From: Pseudomonas tumuqii
Lineage (GTDB): Bacteria; Pseudomonadota; Gammaproteobacteria; Pseudomonadales; Pseudomonadaceae
Direction: 5' to 3'
Assembly: GCF_013184545.1 (NCBI RefSeq)
Contig: NZ_JAAOJA010000001.1
Location: 744,001 to 808,000, forward strand
Length of the DNA: 64,000 bases
Within the stretch, counting starts at the first letter, position 1. Every line of letters begins with the position of its first letter. A program made the position numbers and the translations under genes. The notes under the pieces were generated by a model. It worked only from the letters and a program-made list of their open reading frames with translations. It did no database searches and had not been told where the DNA came from. This document shows positions 55,078 through 64,000 of the stretch, one piece after another.

Positions 55078-57174
55078 TCAGAAGGTGTAGTTGACCCCCA
55101 GAGTCAGGGTGCGGCCGGGTGCCGGTTGGCGGCCCCAGGGGCTGGTGTCGATGCCGCGGAAGTAGTACTGGCGGTCGAACAGGTTGCTGACCCCGGCGGA
55201 GGCGGTCAGCAGGCTGCCGTCGTCGAGCTTGAACTCGCGCTCGATGGCGGTGTTCCACAGCCAGTAGGCAGGCAGCTCGCCGACGGTCGCGGCAGCATCT
55301 TCGGCGTGGCTATTGGCCGCGTCGGTGTAGGCGCTGCTGACGTAGAGGCCGTCGAGGGTGTAACTCCAGGCTTCGGCGAAGCGGTAGCGGCCATCGACGG
55401 TCAACTGATGTGCGGAGGCGAAAGGCACTTCGTTGCCCTTGAAGGTGCCGCTGCGCTGTTCGCTGTCGAGGTAGGCATAGCCGGCGTGCAGGTCGAGGGT
55501 CGGCAGTGCGGCCGGGGTCCAGAACACCTCGGTTTCGATGCCCTGGTGGCGGGTGCTGCCGAGGTTCTCGAAGCGGTCGTTGCTGCGGTTGTATTCGATC
55601 TGGTCGTCGAAATCGATGCGGTACAGGCCGAGGTCGACCCGCAGCCCGGCCCAGGGCGTATAGCGCACGCCGCTCTCGTAGTTCCAGGCCAGCTCGGCGG
55701 CGACGTCGCCGTCCTTGACGATCGAGGTGATCTGCGGCACGCGCAGCGAGCGCTGGGCGTTGGCGTAGACGAACCACTCGTCGGTGAGCTGGTAGCCGGC
55801 GCTCAGGCCGGGCAGCCATTCCTCGGCGACCGTTTGCTGCTCGGCCCCGCTGACGCCGTCGGCGTACTCCATGCGTGCGTGTTCGTAACGCACGCCGGGG
55901 GTCAGGGTCAGGCGCTCGTCCAGCAGCTTGATCTCGTTGCTCAGGTAGACGGCCTTGGCCTCGTCGTCGAAGGTCCAGTCGCGGTTCACGCTGACGACAC
56001 CGGTGGCCAGGTTCTGCCGGTCGACCTTGAAGTCGACGTCTTCCTTGACCAGGCGGGCGCCGAGCAGCCAGGTCTGGCTGACGCTATCGCCGTCGATGCT
56101 CAGGCTCAGGCGCGGCTCGCTGCCCCAGACGCGGAAGTCGCGCGGCGCGTCCTGAAAGGTGGTCGGGGTGGCGTCCGGGGTGAAGGGCAGGCCGACCAGG
56201 AAGTTGCGGTAGCTGTGGTGGGCGAAATTGGTCCAGCTGAACTCCACCGCATCGAAGGGGCCGATGGCGCCGAGGTACTGGCTGTAGGTGCCCCAGACGC
56301 GGTCGGTATCGCCCTCGAAACGGTCGAGCTCGCGCGTCGATTGGCGCGGGTCGTCCTTGTAATCGGCGACGCTGAGGGCGCCGGCCAGGTCCAGGTCGGC
56401 TTTGTAGCGCTGCACGCCAAAACTCAGGCTGCGGGTGTCGTCGATGTCCCACTGGCCGCGCAGGCGGTAGTTCTGCACTTCGCTGTCGGAATGCTCGCGG
56501 CCATACTCGCCGGTGATGGTGTTGAGGTCCAGTTGCAGGCCGAAGTTGTCGGTCAGGTAGCCGCCGGTACCGATGTAGCTGTCCCACAGGCTGCGCCCGG
56601 CGGGAGCGAAGGTGGCCTTTTCCTGCAGGGTGGTCTGCCATTGGCGAGGGATCGGCTTGCTGATCAGGTTGATCACCCCGCCGACGTTGTTCGGCCCGTA
56701 CTGCACCGCCGCGCCGCCACGCACGATATCGATGCGCTCGACGGTCGCCAGGGTCTGCGGGAACAGCGAGAGGCTGGTCTGGCCGTAAGGCGCCAGCGCC
56801 AGCGGGATGCCGTCGGAGAGCACCTGGGCGCGGCCGCTGCGGCTCTCGTAGAGGCCGCGCACGGAAATCTGCGGCAGGGCGCCGGTGCCGGTCTCGTCGA
56901 ACACCTTGATCCCGGGGACGCGCTGCAAGGCGTCGTCGAGGCCGCGCACGCTGGCCTTGCTCAGTTCTTCGCTGTCGACCACGCTGCGGCTGCCGGCATA
57001 GCTGCGCACTTCTTTGTCGCTGGCGCTACCCAGTACATCGCCCTTGATCACCATGGGGGCCAGGGTCGCCTGGTCCTCCTGCTCTGCGGCGAGCGCGGAA
57101 TGGGCGATGGCCAGCGACAATAGGCTCAGTGGCAGAGAAAACAAACGGGCATTGTTATTCATAGAGGACTTCAT
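55078..57174 (-). CDS. pvuA: TonB-dependent siderophore receptor, PvuA-like
   Basis: Outer-membrane receptor of 698 residues. The signal peptide covers about 1-29, and a TonB-box-like TLAPMVIKG follows (about 37-45). The plug domain (about 55-180) contains LDDALQRVPGIKVFDETG and IDIVRGGAAVQYGPNNVGGVINLISK. The beta-barrel ends in the terminal aromatic of TLGVNYTF. It is six bases after the citrate-synthase-like gene and upstream of the biosynthesis genes, so it most likely imports the iron complex of the siderophore made here. A second ATG at 57162 is possible. Confidence 0.9.
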   Translation of the reverse strand: MKSSMNNNARLFSLPLSLLSLAIAHSALAAEQEDQATLAPMVIKGDVLGSASDKEVRSYAGSRSVVDSEELSKASVRGLDDALQRVPGIKVFDETGTGALPQISVRGLYESRSGRAQVLSDGIPLALAPYGQTSLSLFPQTLATVERIDIVRGGAAVQYGPNNVGGVINLISKPIPRQWQTTLQEKATFAPAGRSLWDSYIGTGGYLTDNFGLQLDLNTITGEYGREHSDSEVQNYRLRGQWDIDDTRSLSFGVQRYKADLDLAGALSVADYKDDPRQSTRELDRFEGDTDRVWGTYSQYLGAIGPFDAVEFSWTNFAHHSYRNFLVGLPFTPDATPTTFQDAPRDFRVWGSEPRLSLSIDGDSVSQTWLLGARLVKEDVDFKVDRQNLATGVVSVNRDWTFDDEAKAVYLSNEIKLLDERLTLTPGVRYEHARMEYADGVSGAEQQTVAEEWLPGLSAGYQLTDEWFVYANAQRSLRVPQITSIVKDGDVAAELAWNYESGVRYTPWAGLRVDLGLYRIDFDDQIEYNRSNDRFENLGSTRHQGIETEVFWTPAALPTLDLHAGYAYLDSEQRSGTFKGNEVPFASAHQLTVDGRYRFAEAWSYTLDGLYVSSAYTDAANSHAEDAAATVGELPAYWLWNTAIEREFKLDDGSLLTASAGVSNLFDRQYYFRGIDTSPWGRQPAPGRTLTLGVNYTF

Positions 57175-57180
57175 CAGGGG

Positions 57181-57951
57181 TTAGGGGTGGGTTTTCAGGT
57201 CATGCAGACGCGCCTTCAGGGCGTTGTGCAGCAGGCCGCGGTCTTCGCCGGCGAGAAAGCTGCGTACGCCCTGGGCGCGCCAGTACTGCTGTTGTTCGAG
57301 CGTGCGCGGGTTGGCGCAGAAGGGGATGCGGGCGGCGTTGCAGGCGGCGGCCATGGCTTGCAGGGCTTGCCAGACGTCGGGGTGTAGCGGGTCGGGGCCG
57401 AGTTGCAGGTCGAGGGCCAGATCCAGGGCACCTTCGAGCAGCATGCCGACCCCCGGCAGGGCGAGGATTTCCGGCAGCGCCTTGATCCCGGCGGCGCTTT
57501 CGATCATCGGCACGATGAACGCCTGGCGGTTGGCCAGTTCGATGTACTGGCCCAGCGCCAAGGTGCCAAAACCGGTGCTGCGCCCGCCGGTGATGCCACG
57601 CCGGCCAAGCGGCGGGAACTGCGCGGCGGCTATGGCGCGGGCGACCTCGGTGGCGCTTTCGACCCGCGGCAGCACTATGGCCTCGGCGCCGGCGTCGAGC
57701 AGCCGGCCGATCAGCTTCTCGTCGACCTCCGGCACGCGCACCCAGGGCGAGACGCCGGCCGATTCGCAGGCGCGCAGGCAATGCATCAGCTCATCGCCGC
57801 CACGCAGCAGGTGCTCCAGATCCAGGATCACGAAGTGATAACCGGCGTAGCCGATCATTTCGCAGAGCAGCGGCGAGGGTACGGAGTTGAGCAGGCCGTA
57901 GACCTCTTCGCCGCGATCCAGGCGGGTGAAGATGGGGGAGGGACGCAGCAT
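57181..57951 (-). CDS. HpcH/HpaI-fold protein, candidate SbnG-like citrate synthase
   Basis: A 256-residue class II aldolase-type protein. Aligned with HpaI, the key residues are kept: EH in VILDLEHLLRGG (substrate side), Arg in WVRVPEVDE, and the metal ligands Glu in IVPMIESAAGI and Asp in GALDLALD. In S. aureus, SbnG of this fold is a citrate synthase that supplies staphyloferrin B. Placed first in a citrate-siderophore operon, directly behind a Fur box, the same job is likely. A generic 2-oxo-3-deoxy acid aldolase cannot be excluded. Confidence 0.75.
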   Translation of the reverse strand: MLRPSPIFTRLDRGEEVYGLLNSVPSPLLCEMIGYAGYHFVILDLEHLLRGGDELMHCLRACESAGVSPWVRVPEVDEKLIGRLLDAGAEAIVLPRVESATEVARAIAAAQFPPLGRRGITGGRSTGFGTLALGQYIELANRQAFIVPMIESAAGIKALPEILALPGVGMLLEGALDLALDLQLGPDPLHPDVWQALQAMAAACNAARIPFCANPRTLEQQQYWRAQGVRSFLAGEDRGLLHNALKARLHDLKTHP

Positions 57952-57973
57952 GGAGGTTCCGTGATATGACTGA

Positions 57974-57995
57974 TTATCAAATGATAATATTTATC
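57974..57995. promoter_or_regulatory. Overlapping Fur boxes before the siderophore operon
   Basis: TTATCA-AA-TGATAA (57974-57987) and GATAA-TAT-TTATC (57983-57995) are overlapping inverted repeats of the hexamer-based Fur consensus, 23-44 bases before the first operon gene (start 57951, minus strand). Repression under iron sufficiency is expected. A TTTACA on the minus strand just upstream could be the -35. Confidence 0.85.
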
Positions 57996-58020
57996 GTTTG
58001 ATTGTGTAAACGTTTTTTAT

Positions 58021-58185
58021 TCACGTCTTGCCCGATGGGCAGGTCGGGGGTCGAGGGAGCAGTTCCCTCCCACAAGAGCACCGCCGCAGCGTAGGAGTGG
58101 CCCATGGCCGCGAAGGGCCGCAAGCCCATCAACTATTCGCGGACAAGTGCCCAGGGGGCGCGAGAGATTGGCGGATCCGGGTGGC
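58021..58185. other. Gap between siderophore operon and glycosyltransferase, degenerate repeats
   Basis: No gene seen. The stretch contains fragments resembling the REP family (GAGGGAGCAG...CCCTCC and GTAGGAGTGGCCCATGGCCG) in disordered form. It marks the left boundary of the core genes that resume at 58186. Confidence 0.5.
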
Positions 58186-59367
58186 CTAGGCGCCCGTTGC
58201 TGGGGCCCTGATTCCATCGAGCGCTGGCGCCAGGGCGCTGCGCAGATGCTGCTCGAACAGTTCGATGATCGCCGGCCAGCCCTGTCGCGCGGCGTGCTGG
58301 CGGGCATTCAGGCGTACCCGCCGGAGGTTTTCTGGCTCATCCAGCAGCCAGGTGGCCGCCTCGATAAAACCCGCTTCGTCCTGTGCCACGGCCAGGGCGC
58401 CGTTGTGGCCGTGACGAATATGCTGCGCCGCCGCGGCCTGGTCGAAGGCCACCACGCCGAGGCCCGAGGCCATCGCCTCGAGCAGCACATTGCCGAAGGT
58501 CTCCGCGAGGCTGGGAAACAGGAACAGGTCGCCCGAGGCGTAGTGCGCGGCCAGCGCCTCGCCGCGCTGCAGGCCGCAAAACCGGGCGTCCGGCAGTTGC
58601 TGCTGGAGGCTGGCGCGTTGCGGGCCGTCGCCGACCAGGATCAGCTTGAGCCGGTGTTGCGGATAACGGGCTTGCAGGGCGCGAAAGCTCCTGGCCAGCA
58701 GGCCGAGGTTCTTCTCCGCCGCCAGGCGGCCGACATGCAGCACGGCAATCTCGTTCTCTGCCAGGCCCCAGGCGCTGCGCAGCGCGGGCGAGCGTTTGCC
58801 GGGGTGGAACAGCCGGCTATCGACCCCGCGGGCGAGCAGTTCCAGGCGTTCGAAACCGCGGCGTTGCAGTTCGATCTGCTGGCTGGCACTGGGCACCAGG
58901 GTCATGTGCGAACGGTTGTGGAACCAGCGCAGGTAGTTGGTCAGCACGCGGGTCAGCAGGGCGATACCGTAATGCCCGGCGTATTGCTGGAAATTGGTGT
59001 GAAAGCCGCTGATCACCGGGATCTGTAAGCGCCGCGCGGCGCGCAGGGCGGACAGTCCGAGTGGGCCTTCGGTGGCGATATAGAGGACGTCCGGGCGCTG
59101 CCGGGTCCAGTGGCGCAGCAACTTGTGCAGGGACGATTGGCCCCACTGCAAGCCGGGGTAGCCGGGCAGCGGCCAGCCGCGGGTCAGCAGCAGTTGCTCG
59201 TCGCTTTTGCGCCCGTCATCGCTACCCTGCCGTGGGCGCACCAGTTGCAGGCGATGGCCGCGCGCGCGCAGGCCATCGACCAGGTGGCCGAGGGTGTTGG
59301 CCACGCCGTTGATTTCCGGGCCGAAGGTTTCCGTGATCAGTGCGATAGCGAGCGGTGCTGTATTCAT
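58186..59367 (-). CDS. Glycosyltransferase family 1/4 (GT-B)
   Basis: A 393-residue GT-B glycosyltransferase from the ATG at 59367; an ATG at 59391 would add eight residues. The N-terminal acceptor half begins IALITETFGPEINGVANTLGHLVDGL, a motif of GDP-mannose-dependent alpha-mannosyltransferases and SqdX-like enzymes. The C-terminal donor half has LHVGRLAAEKNLGLLARSF and the E-x7-E motif ETFGNVLLEAMASG. It probably acts on a lipid or glycolipid acceptor at the inner membrane. A similar gene lies near cysZ and trxB in P. aeruginosa. Confidence 0.85.
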   Translation of the reverse strand: MNTAPLAIALITETFGPEINGVANTLGHLVDGLRARGHRLQLVRPRQGSDDGRKSDEQLLLTRGWPLPGYPGLQWGQSSLHKLLRHWTRQRPDVLYIATEGPLGLSALRAARRLQIPVISGFHTNFQQYAGHYGIALLTRVLTNYLRWFHNRSHMTLVPSASQQIELQRRGFERLELLARGVDSRLFHPGKRSPALRSAWGLAENEIAVLHVGRLAAEKNLGLLARSFRALQARYPQHRLKLILVGDGPQRASLQQQLPDARFCGLQRGEALAAHYASGDLFLFPSLAETFGNVLLEAMASGLGVVAFDQAAAAQHIRHGHNGALAVAQDEAGFIEAATWLLDEPENLRRVRLNARQHAARQGWPAIIELFEQHLRSALAPALDGIRAPATGA

Positions 59368-59406
59368 GACGGCAGTGTCGGCCGCCGCCATGTAGCGGAT
59401 GTGACA

Positions 59407-60162
59407 TTAACGTGGCGTTATCGTGACCGCTCGATCGCCACCTTCGCGCACCCAGAACAGCGTGGCGCCGGCCACCGCCGCCGGCATCATCAGAATGTTG
59501 ACCCCCGGAATCAACAGCACCGCGTAGGTGATACCGCCGAAACCCAGGGACTGCCAGCGCTTCTCGCGCAGCCAGGCGAGCATGTCCTGCCAGCTCATCT
59601 TGTTGTTGTCCGCCGGGTAGTCGATGTACTGGATGGCCATCATCCACACGCCGAACAGCAGCCACAGCGGCGCGGCGACCAGGTTGACCACCGGGATGAA
59701 GCTGAGGATCAGCAGGCCGATGGCGCGCGGCAGGAAGTACCCCAGCTTGCGCGCCTCGCGACCCAGGGTGCGTGGCACCATGGCCAGCAGTTCGGCCCAG
59801 CTGAAAGGCGGCAAGGTGTCTTCGCCGCGCACCACCACCTCGACCTTCTCGGCGAGGAAGCCGTTGAACGGCGCGGCGATGATGTTGGCCAGCATTGTGA
59901 AGGTGAAGAACACCATCAGCAGCACCAGCACCACGAACAGCGGCCAGAGGATGTATTCGAGAAAGCTCAGCCAGCTGGGCAGGCTCGGCATGAAGGCATC
60001 GACCCAGCCGCTGAACTGCTGCACGGCAAAGCCGACCAGGGCGACGAAGAGGATCAGGTTGATCGTCAATGGCAGCAGTACGAACAGCCGCAACCCCGGG
60101 CTCAGTACCAGGTTCAGGCCTTCGCGCAGGTATTGCGGTCCGGATAGCACAGGAGCAGGCAT
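59407..60162 (-). CDS. cysZ: Sulfate transporter CysZ
   Basis: Inner-membrane sulfate channel of 251 residues with four to six hydrophobic helices, feeding sulfur assimilation. Family segments are [25 protein letters not shown] at the start, [10 protein letters not shown] and [32 protein letters not shown]. It sits upstream of the glycosyltransferase on the same strand, 39 bases away, and is divergent from trxB. Confidence 0.92.
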   Translation of the reverse strand: MPAPVLSGPQYLREGLNLVLSPGLRLFVLLPLTINLILFVALVGFAVQQFSGWVDAFMPSLPSWLSFLEYILWPLFVVLVLLMVFFTFTMLANIIAAPFNGFLAEKVEVVVRGEDTLPPFSWAELLAMVPRTLGREARKLGYFLPRAIGLLILSFIPVVNLVAAPLWLLFGVWMMAIQYIDYPADNNKMSWQDMLAWLREKRWQSLGFGGITYAVLLIPGVNILMMPAAVAGATLFWVREGGDRAVTITPR

Positions 60163-60369
60163 GGGGTTCTCCGCGAGGTGAAAGTCGCGCCGACCTTACC
60201 GACTTTGCGCGGCAGGGGAAAGTCCGCCGCTGCCGGCCGAGGCGTCATAGGGATTCGCTATGCATGGAATTGGCAAAGGGTATTTCCGCGATGGCCAGCA
60301 CCTGCGTAGGCTGCGCAGCAGTTCAACGATTGATCAAATTTTGGGGCCGGCCGCCCACGGCACTGTTGA

Positions 60370-61374
<1,005 letters not shown>

Positions 61375-61600
61375 TACCCTGGGCGGTGATGATGGTGCCC
61401 GCGCGGCGCGCGGGTACGATCGGATGATTGTACTGGCTGCGGGTAGGGCGGCTTCGGAGCGCAGCGACAACCCGCCGGCTTTGTGCCGCGTCGATTAACC
61501 ATTGGTGCACTGCCGGCGGCGAGTGACTGCCTACGGATCACCGATTGTTCGAGGTGATTGGCCGGAGCTGCGGGCGTTTGGAGGTGGCCGCAGTAGGCTC

Positions 61601-61942
61601 TCAGGCCTTGCGCTTGAGCGGCTGTTGCTCGAAGCGCACGCCGGCGAGGCCGGTGGCCATCAGTGCGCGGATGTTGCCGTGGTCGTTGCCGTCCGGGTTG
61701 GCCAGCACGCTGCGATAGTGTTCGCCGAAGCAGCGCAGGGTTTCTTCCAGGCTCAGGCCTTCGAGCAGAGCCAGGCCGAGGGTCTTGCAGGAGCCTTCAT
61801 TCTGTCCGGCAGGATTTTCCACCGTGCCATTGCTGAAGGCGCTCGGCCGATAGTCATAGTGTTCGGCGATAAAGGCCAGGGTCTCGCTAAAGGCAAATTC
61901 GTCGCTGTGCAGGTGGGCGCGGAAGTCGTTCAGGGCGCTCAT
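61601..61942 (-). CDS. HopJ-family conserved protein
   Basis: A 113-residue protein of the family named after HopJ. The body includes FAFSETLAFIAEHYDYRPSAFSNG and the TLRCFGEHYRSVLANPDGNDHGNIRALMATGLAGVRF segment. Despite the name, most members are widespread, chromosomally conserved and lack secretion-system neighbours, as here. The ATG at 61942 overlaps the upstream stop (ATGA), so it is coupled to the DUF1244 gene. Function unknown. Confidence 0.85.
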   Translation of the reverse strand: MSALNDFRAHLHSDEFAFSETLAFIAEHYDYRPSAFSNGTVENPAGQNEGSCKTLGLALLEGLSLEETLRCFGEHYRSVLANPDGNDHGNIRALMATGLAGVRFEQQPLKRKA

Positions 61943-62244
61943 GCCTTGTGGCCTGTGTCGCCGGTCTTGTTGAACGCGGCCTGCTGTTCGGCGCTGGCCT
62001 CTTTCTGGTATTTGCTTTTCCACTCGCTGTACGGCATGCCGTAGATTTCTTCGCGCGCCTGGTCCGGGGTAACCGCAATGCCGATGTCATCGGCCGCGGC
62101 CTTGTACCATTTGGACAGGCAATTACGGCAGAAGCCGGTGAGGTTCATCATGTCGATGTTCTGCACATCGGGGCGGCTGCGCAGGTGTTGCAGCAGGCTG
62201 CGGAAGGCGGCGGCTTCGAGTTCCAGGCGTTCTTGATCGGTCAT
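61939..62244 (-). CDS. DUF1244 family protein
   Basis: A 101-residue conserved protein. The region NLTGFCRNCLSKWYKAAADDIGI (about 35-57) contains a CxxC-type pair that could bind metal. The C-terminal half is helical and charged. It is coupled to the HopJ gene by a 4-base overlap and upstream of it in the same transcript. Function unknown. Confidence 0.85.
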   Translation of the reverse strand: MTDQERLELEAAAFRSLLQHLRSRPDVQNIDMMNLTGFCRNCLSKWYKAAADDIGIAVTPDQAREEIYGMPYSEWKSKYQKEASAEQQAAFNKTGDTGHKA

Positions 62245-62400
62245 GGTGATGTTCTCAGGGGCGGACAGGGCCTCTGTCGGACGCGGCGGGCGACTCCGAC
62301 AGACTGGCAGGCTACGGTGGCGAGGATGATAAAAGCCCCGCCGGCTTGCGGCAATGCTTGGCTGGCTCGTTGGTCGAGCCTTTGCCGGGTTGGCCGGTGT

Positions 62401-62772
62401 TCAGCGGTGCCCGGCCAGGGTGATCGAGACCGACTCGGCAAAGCGCAGGGCGTGGGGTTTGTCCACTTCCACTTCGGCATAGCGCACGGCCGCCTGCTGC
62501 ATCACCAGGTCGAGGATTTCCTGGGTCAGGCGTTCGAGCAGGGCGAAGCGATTGCCTTCGACATGCTGGATGATCGCCTTGGTGATGGTGCGATAGTTCA
62601 GCGCGTGATCGATGTCGTTGTCGCGCACCGCATCGTTGGCCGGGTAGAGGATGGTCAGGTTGATCAGCACATCCTGCTTGTTGTTGATTTCCTCTTCCTT
62701 GATTCCGATGTAGGTGCGCAGGCGCAGATCCTTGACCCGAATTCGCGCCATTCCAGGCTCCAGTCGTGGCAT
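62401..62772 (-). CDS. folX: Dihydroneopterin triphosphate 2'-epimerase (FolX)
   Basis: A 123-residue enzyme of the FolB/FolX tunnelling fold that epimerises dihydroneopterin triphosphate to the monapterin form. It begins [29 protein letters not shown] and contains [29 protein letters not shown]. FolX rather than FolB (aldolase) is favoured by the folE-folX-folM neighbourhood. Two bases separate it from folE. Confidence 0.88.
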   Translation of the reverse strand: MPRLEPGMARIRVKDLRLRTYIGIKEEEINNKQDVLINLTILYPANDAVRDNDIDHALNYRTITKAIIQHVEGNRFALLERLTQEILDLVMQQAAVRYAEVEVDKPHALRFAESVSITLAGHR

Positions 62773-62774
62773 AG

Positions 62775-63335
62775 CTAGTTGCTCCGTCCAATCAGTTGCA
62801 GGAACTCATGGCGGGTATTGTATGACTCGCGGAAGGCGCCGAGCATCACCGAGGTGGTCATGACCGAGTTCTGCTTCTCGACGCCACGCATCATCATGCA
62901 CATGTGCTTGGCTTCGATCACCACGGCGACACCGGCGGCGTTGGTGACCTGCTGCACGGCTTCGGCGATCTGCCGGGTCAGGTTTTCCTGGATTTGCAGG
63001 CGGCGGGCGTACATGTCGACGATCCGCGCGACTTTCGACAGCCCCAGGACTTTGCCGGTGGGGATGTAGGCCACGTGCGCCTTGCCGATAAAGGGCAGCA
63101 GATGGTGCTCGCACAGGGAATAGAGCTCGACGTCCTTGACGATGACCATTTCGTCATTGTCGGAGGCGAACAGCGCGCCGTTGACCACTTCTTCCAGGCT
63201 TTTCTGGTAGCCGTGACACAGGTATTGCATGGCTTTGGCCGCGCGTTCCGGGGTATCCAGCAGACCTTCGCGTTCGGGGTCCTCACCTATGCCGAGGAGG
63301 ATGTCGCGGTAGTGATCAGGCAATTGTCGGTTCAT
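62775..63335 (-). CDS. folE: GTP cyclohydrolase I
   Basis: First enzyme of pterin synthesis, turning GTP into dihydroneopterin triphosphate. It has 186 residues. The zinc-site Cys-His pair is in [22 protein letters not shown], and the second Cys is in [23 protein letters not shown] and HEFLQLI close the fold. Lies between folX and folM, as in the P. aeruginosa folE1 cluster. Confidence 0.95.
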   Translation of the reverse strand: MNRQLPDHYRDILLGIGEDPEREGLLDTPERAAKAMQYLCHGYQKSLEEVVNGALFASDNDEMVIVKDVELYSLCEHHLLPFIGKAHVAYIPTGKVLGLSKVARIVDMYARRLQIQENLTRQIAEAVQQVTNAAGVAVVIEAKHMCMMMRGVEKQNSVMTTSVMLGAFRESYNTRHEFLQLIGRSN

Positions 63336-63359
63336 TAGGTGCAGTCCTCGAGGCGCGCC

Positions 63360-64000
63360 TCATTTGAGATGGCGGCCGCCGTTTACGGTAAGGGTGGTGC
63401 CGGTGACGTACGGGTTATCCAGCAGGTAGCGCAAACTCTGGTAGATCACCTGGGGCCCGGGTTCGATGCCCAGGGCCGATTTCTCCAGGGTTGTTGCCCG
63501 GTAGGCCGCGTCATCGTCGGGGTTGAACAGGATCAGTGCCGGGGCGATACCGTTGACCTTGATCCAGGGGGCGAGTTTCGCCGCGAACGAGAGCGTGAGG
63601 CTGTCCAGGCCGGCTTTGCTGGCGCAATAGGCCGGGCGCTTGGCGCTGCCTTTGCGCGCGACATCGTCGCTGATATGGATGATGTCGGCGGGGGTGGAAC
63701 GCCGCAGCAGATCCGCGCAATGCAGGTTGATCAGGTAGGGCGCCAACATATGCACGTTGAACAACTGCTGGAATATCGCCGCCTCAGCGCCGGGTGTTTC
63801 GACCAGCCAGGCGGATGCGTTGTGGACGATGGCGCGCAGGCTGTCGGTATGGGTTTTCAGCTCGGCGATAAAGGCGAGAATCCCCGCTTCACTGGAAAAG
63901 TCGGCCTGGATGGTCAGTGCCCCCCGCGCGCGCAGGTGCTTGATGCCCTCGCGCTCACTGCGGTAAGTGGCAATCAGTCGATGGCCATCGTCCAGCAGGC
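63360..64000 (-). CDS. folM: Short-chain dehydrogenase, FolM-like, 5' end missing
   Basis: C-terminal part of an SDR enzyme; the frame is open to the right edge. The visible part includes a dimer-interface segment FNVHMLAPYLINLHCADLL, the catalytic Tyr and Lys in KRPAYCASKAGLDSLTL, and the closing VTGTTLTVNGGRHLK. FolM reduces dihydromonapterin to tetrahydromonapterin, the cofactor of phenylalanine hydroxylase in pseudomonads. The name is based on the folE-folX neighbours as much as on sequence. The N-terminal cofactor-binding part lies beyond the window. Confidence 0.85.
   Translation of the reverse strand, partial: LLDDGHRLIATYRSEREGIKHLRARGALTIQADFSSEAGILAFIAELKTHTDSLRAIVHNASAWLVETPGAEAAIFQQLFNVHMLAPYLINLHCADLLRRSTPADIIHISDDVARKGSAKRPAYCASKAGLDSLTLSFAAKLAPWIKVNGIAPALILFNPDDDAAYRATTLEKSALGIEPGPQVIYQSLRYLLDNPYVTGTTLTVNGGRHLK

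Noticed and set aside
55069..57123. A 684-codon open frame on the plus strand over the TonB receptor gene
   Set aside because: Same cause: it mirrors the receptor gene, and its translation is a Val/Ala/Gly-rich string with no recognisable domain.
61601..61942. HopJ gene as a type III secretion effector
   Set aside because: No secretion genes, hrp box or chaperone nearby, and homologues are common in bacteria without such systems.

Overview
The window looks like chromosomal DNA from a Pseudomonas-type gammaproteobacterium. It is GC-rich, and several housekeeping blocks keep an order known from P. aeruginosa: ffh-rpsP-rimM-trmD-rplS, xerD-dsbC-hom-thrC, prfB-lysS, pta-ackA-slyD-gpx, and folE-folX with a folM-like gene. 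Short palindromic REP-type repeats typical of pseudomonads sit between genes. I saw no rRNA, tRNA, CRISPR array, prophage or complete insertion sequence.

Layout. 1-12.4 kb: 3' part of purT, an SGNH hydrolase, a CNNM/CorC-type membrane protein, a CcsA-like membrane protein, the SRP/ribosome block, then xerD, dsbC, hom and thrC. 12.4-17.8 kb: a CaiB/BaiF CoA-transferase, a YaeQ protein, recJ, a LapG-like protease and a small SnoaL-like exported protein. 17.8-26.2 kb: a polyamine-type catabolic operon on the minus strand (LysR, aldehyde dehydrogenase, YdcS/T/U/V-like ABC transporter, second aldehyde dehydrogenase). 26.4-33.5 kb: a DUF533/TerB-like protein, a GMC oxidoreductase, prfB with its programmed +1 frameshift, lysS, a TetR regulator and a lipoprotein whose start has been invaded by a small inverted-repeat element. 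33.5-40.6 kb: conserved proteins of modest annotation, a decayed LysE gene next to an intact one, and an OmpA-like lipoprotein. 40.8-47.6 kb: acetate metabolism (pta-ackA), slyD, a glutathione peroxidase, and a nemR-nemA pair with matching operators.

The main accessory feature is 47.9-58.0 kb: seven minus-strand genes for a citrate-based NRPS-independent siderophore. The last five (ATP-grasp ligase, NIS synthetase, MFS exporter, NIS synthetase, PLP decarboxylase) have the gene order of the vibrioferrin operon pvsABCDE and overlap by 4-16 bases. They are preceded by a TonB-dependent receptor and, first in the transcription unit, an HpcH/HpaI-fold protein of the type that includes the staphyloferrin B citrate synthase SbnG. 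Overlapping Fur-box sequences lie just upstream of that first gene. This suggests an iron-regulated unit that makes its own citrate, builds the siderophore, exports it and takes it back across the outer membrane.

The right end (58.2-64 kb) returns to core genes: a glycosyltransferase, cysZ, trxB, a HopJ/DUF1244 pair, and the folX-folE-folM cluster associated with tetrahydromonapterin synthesis. folM runs off the edge. Several families of REP-like inverted repeats, many Rho-independent terminators and a few unexplained perfect palindromes are listed separately.
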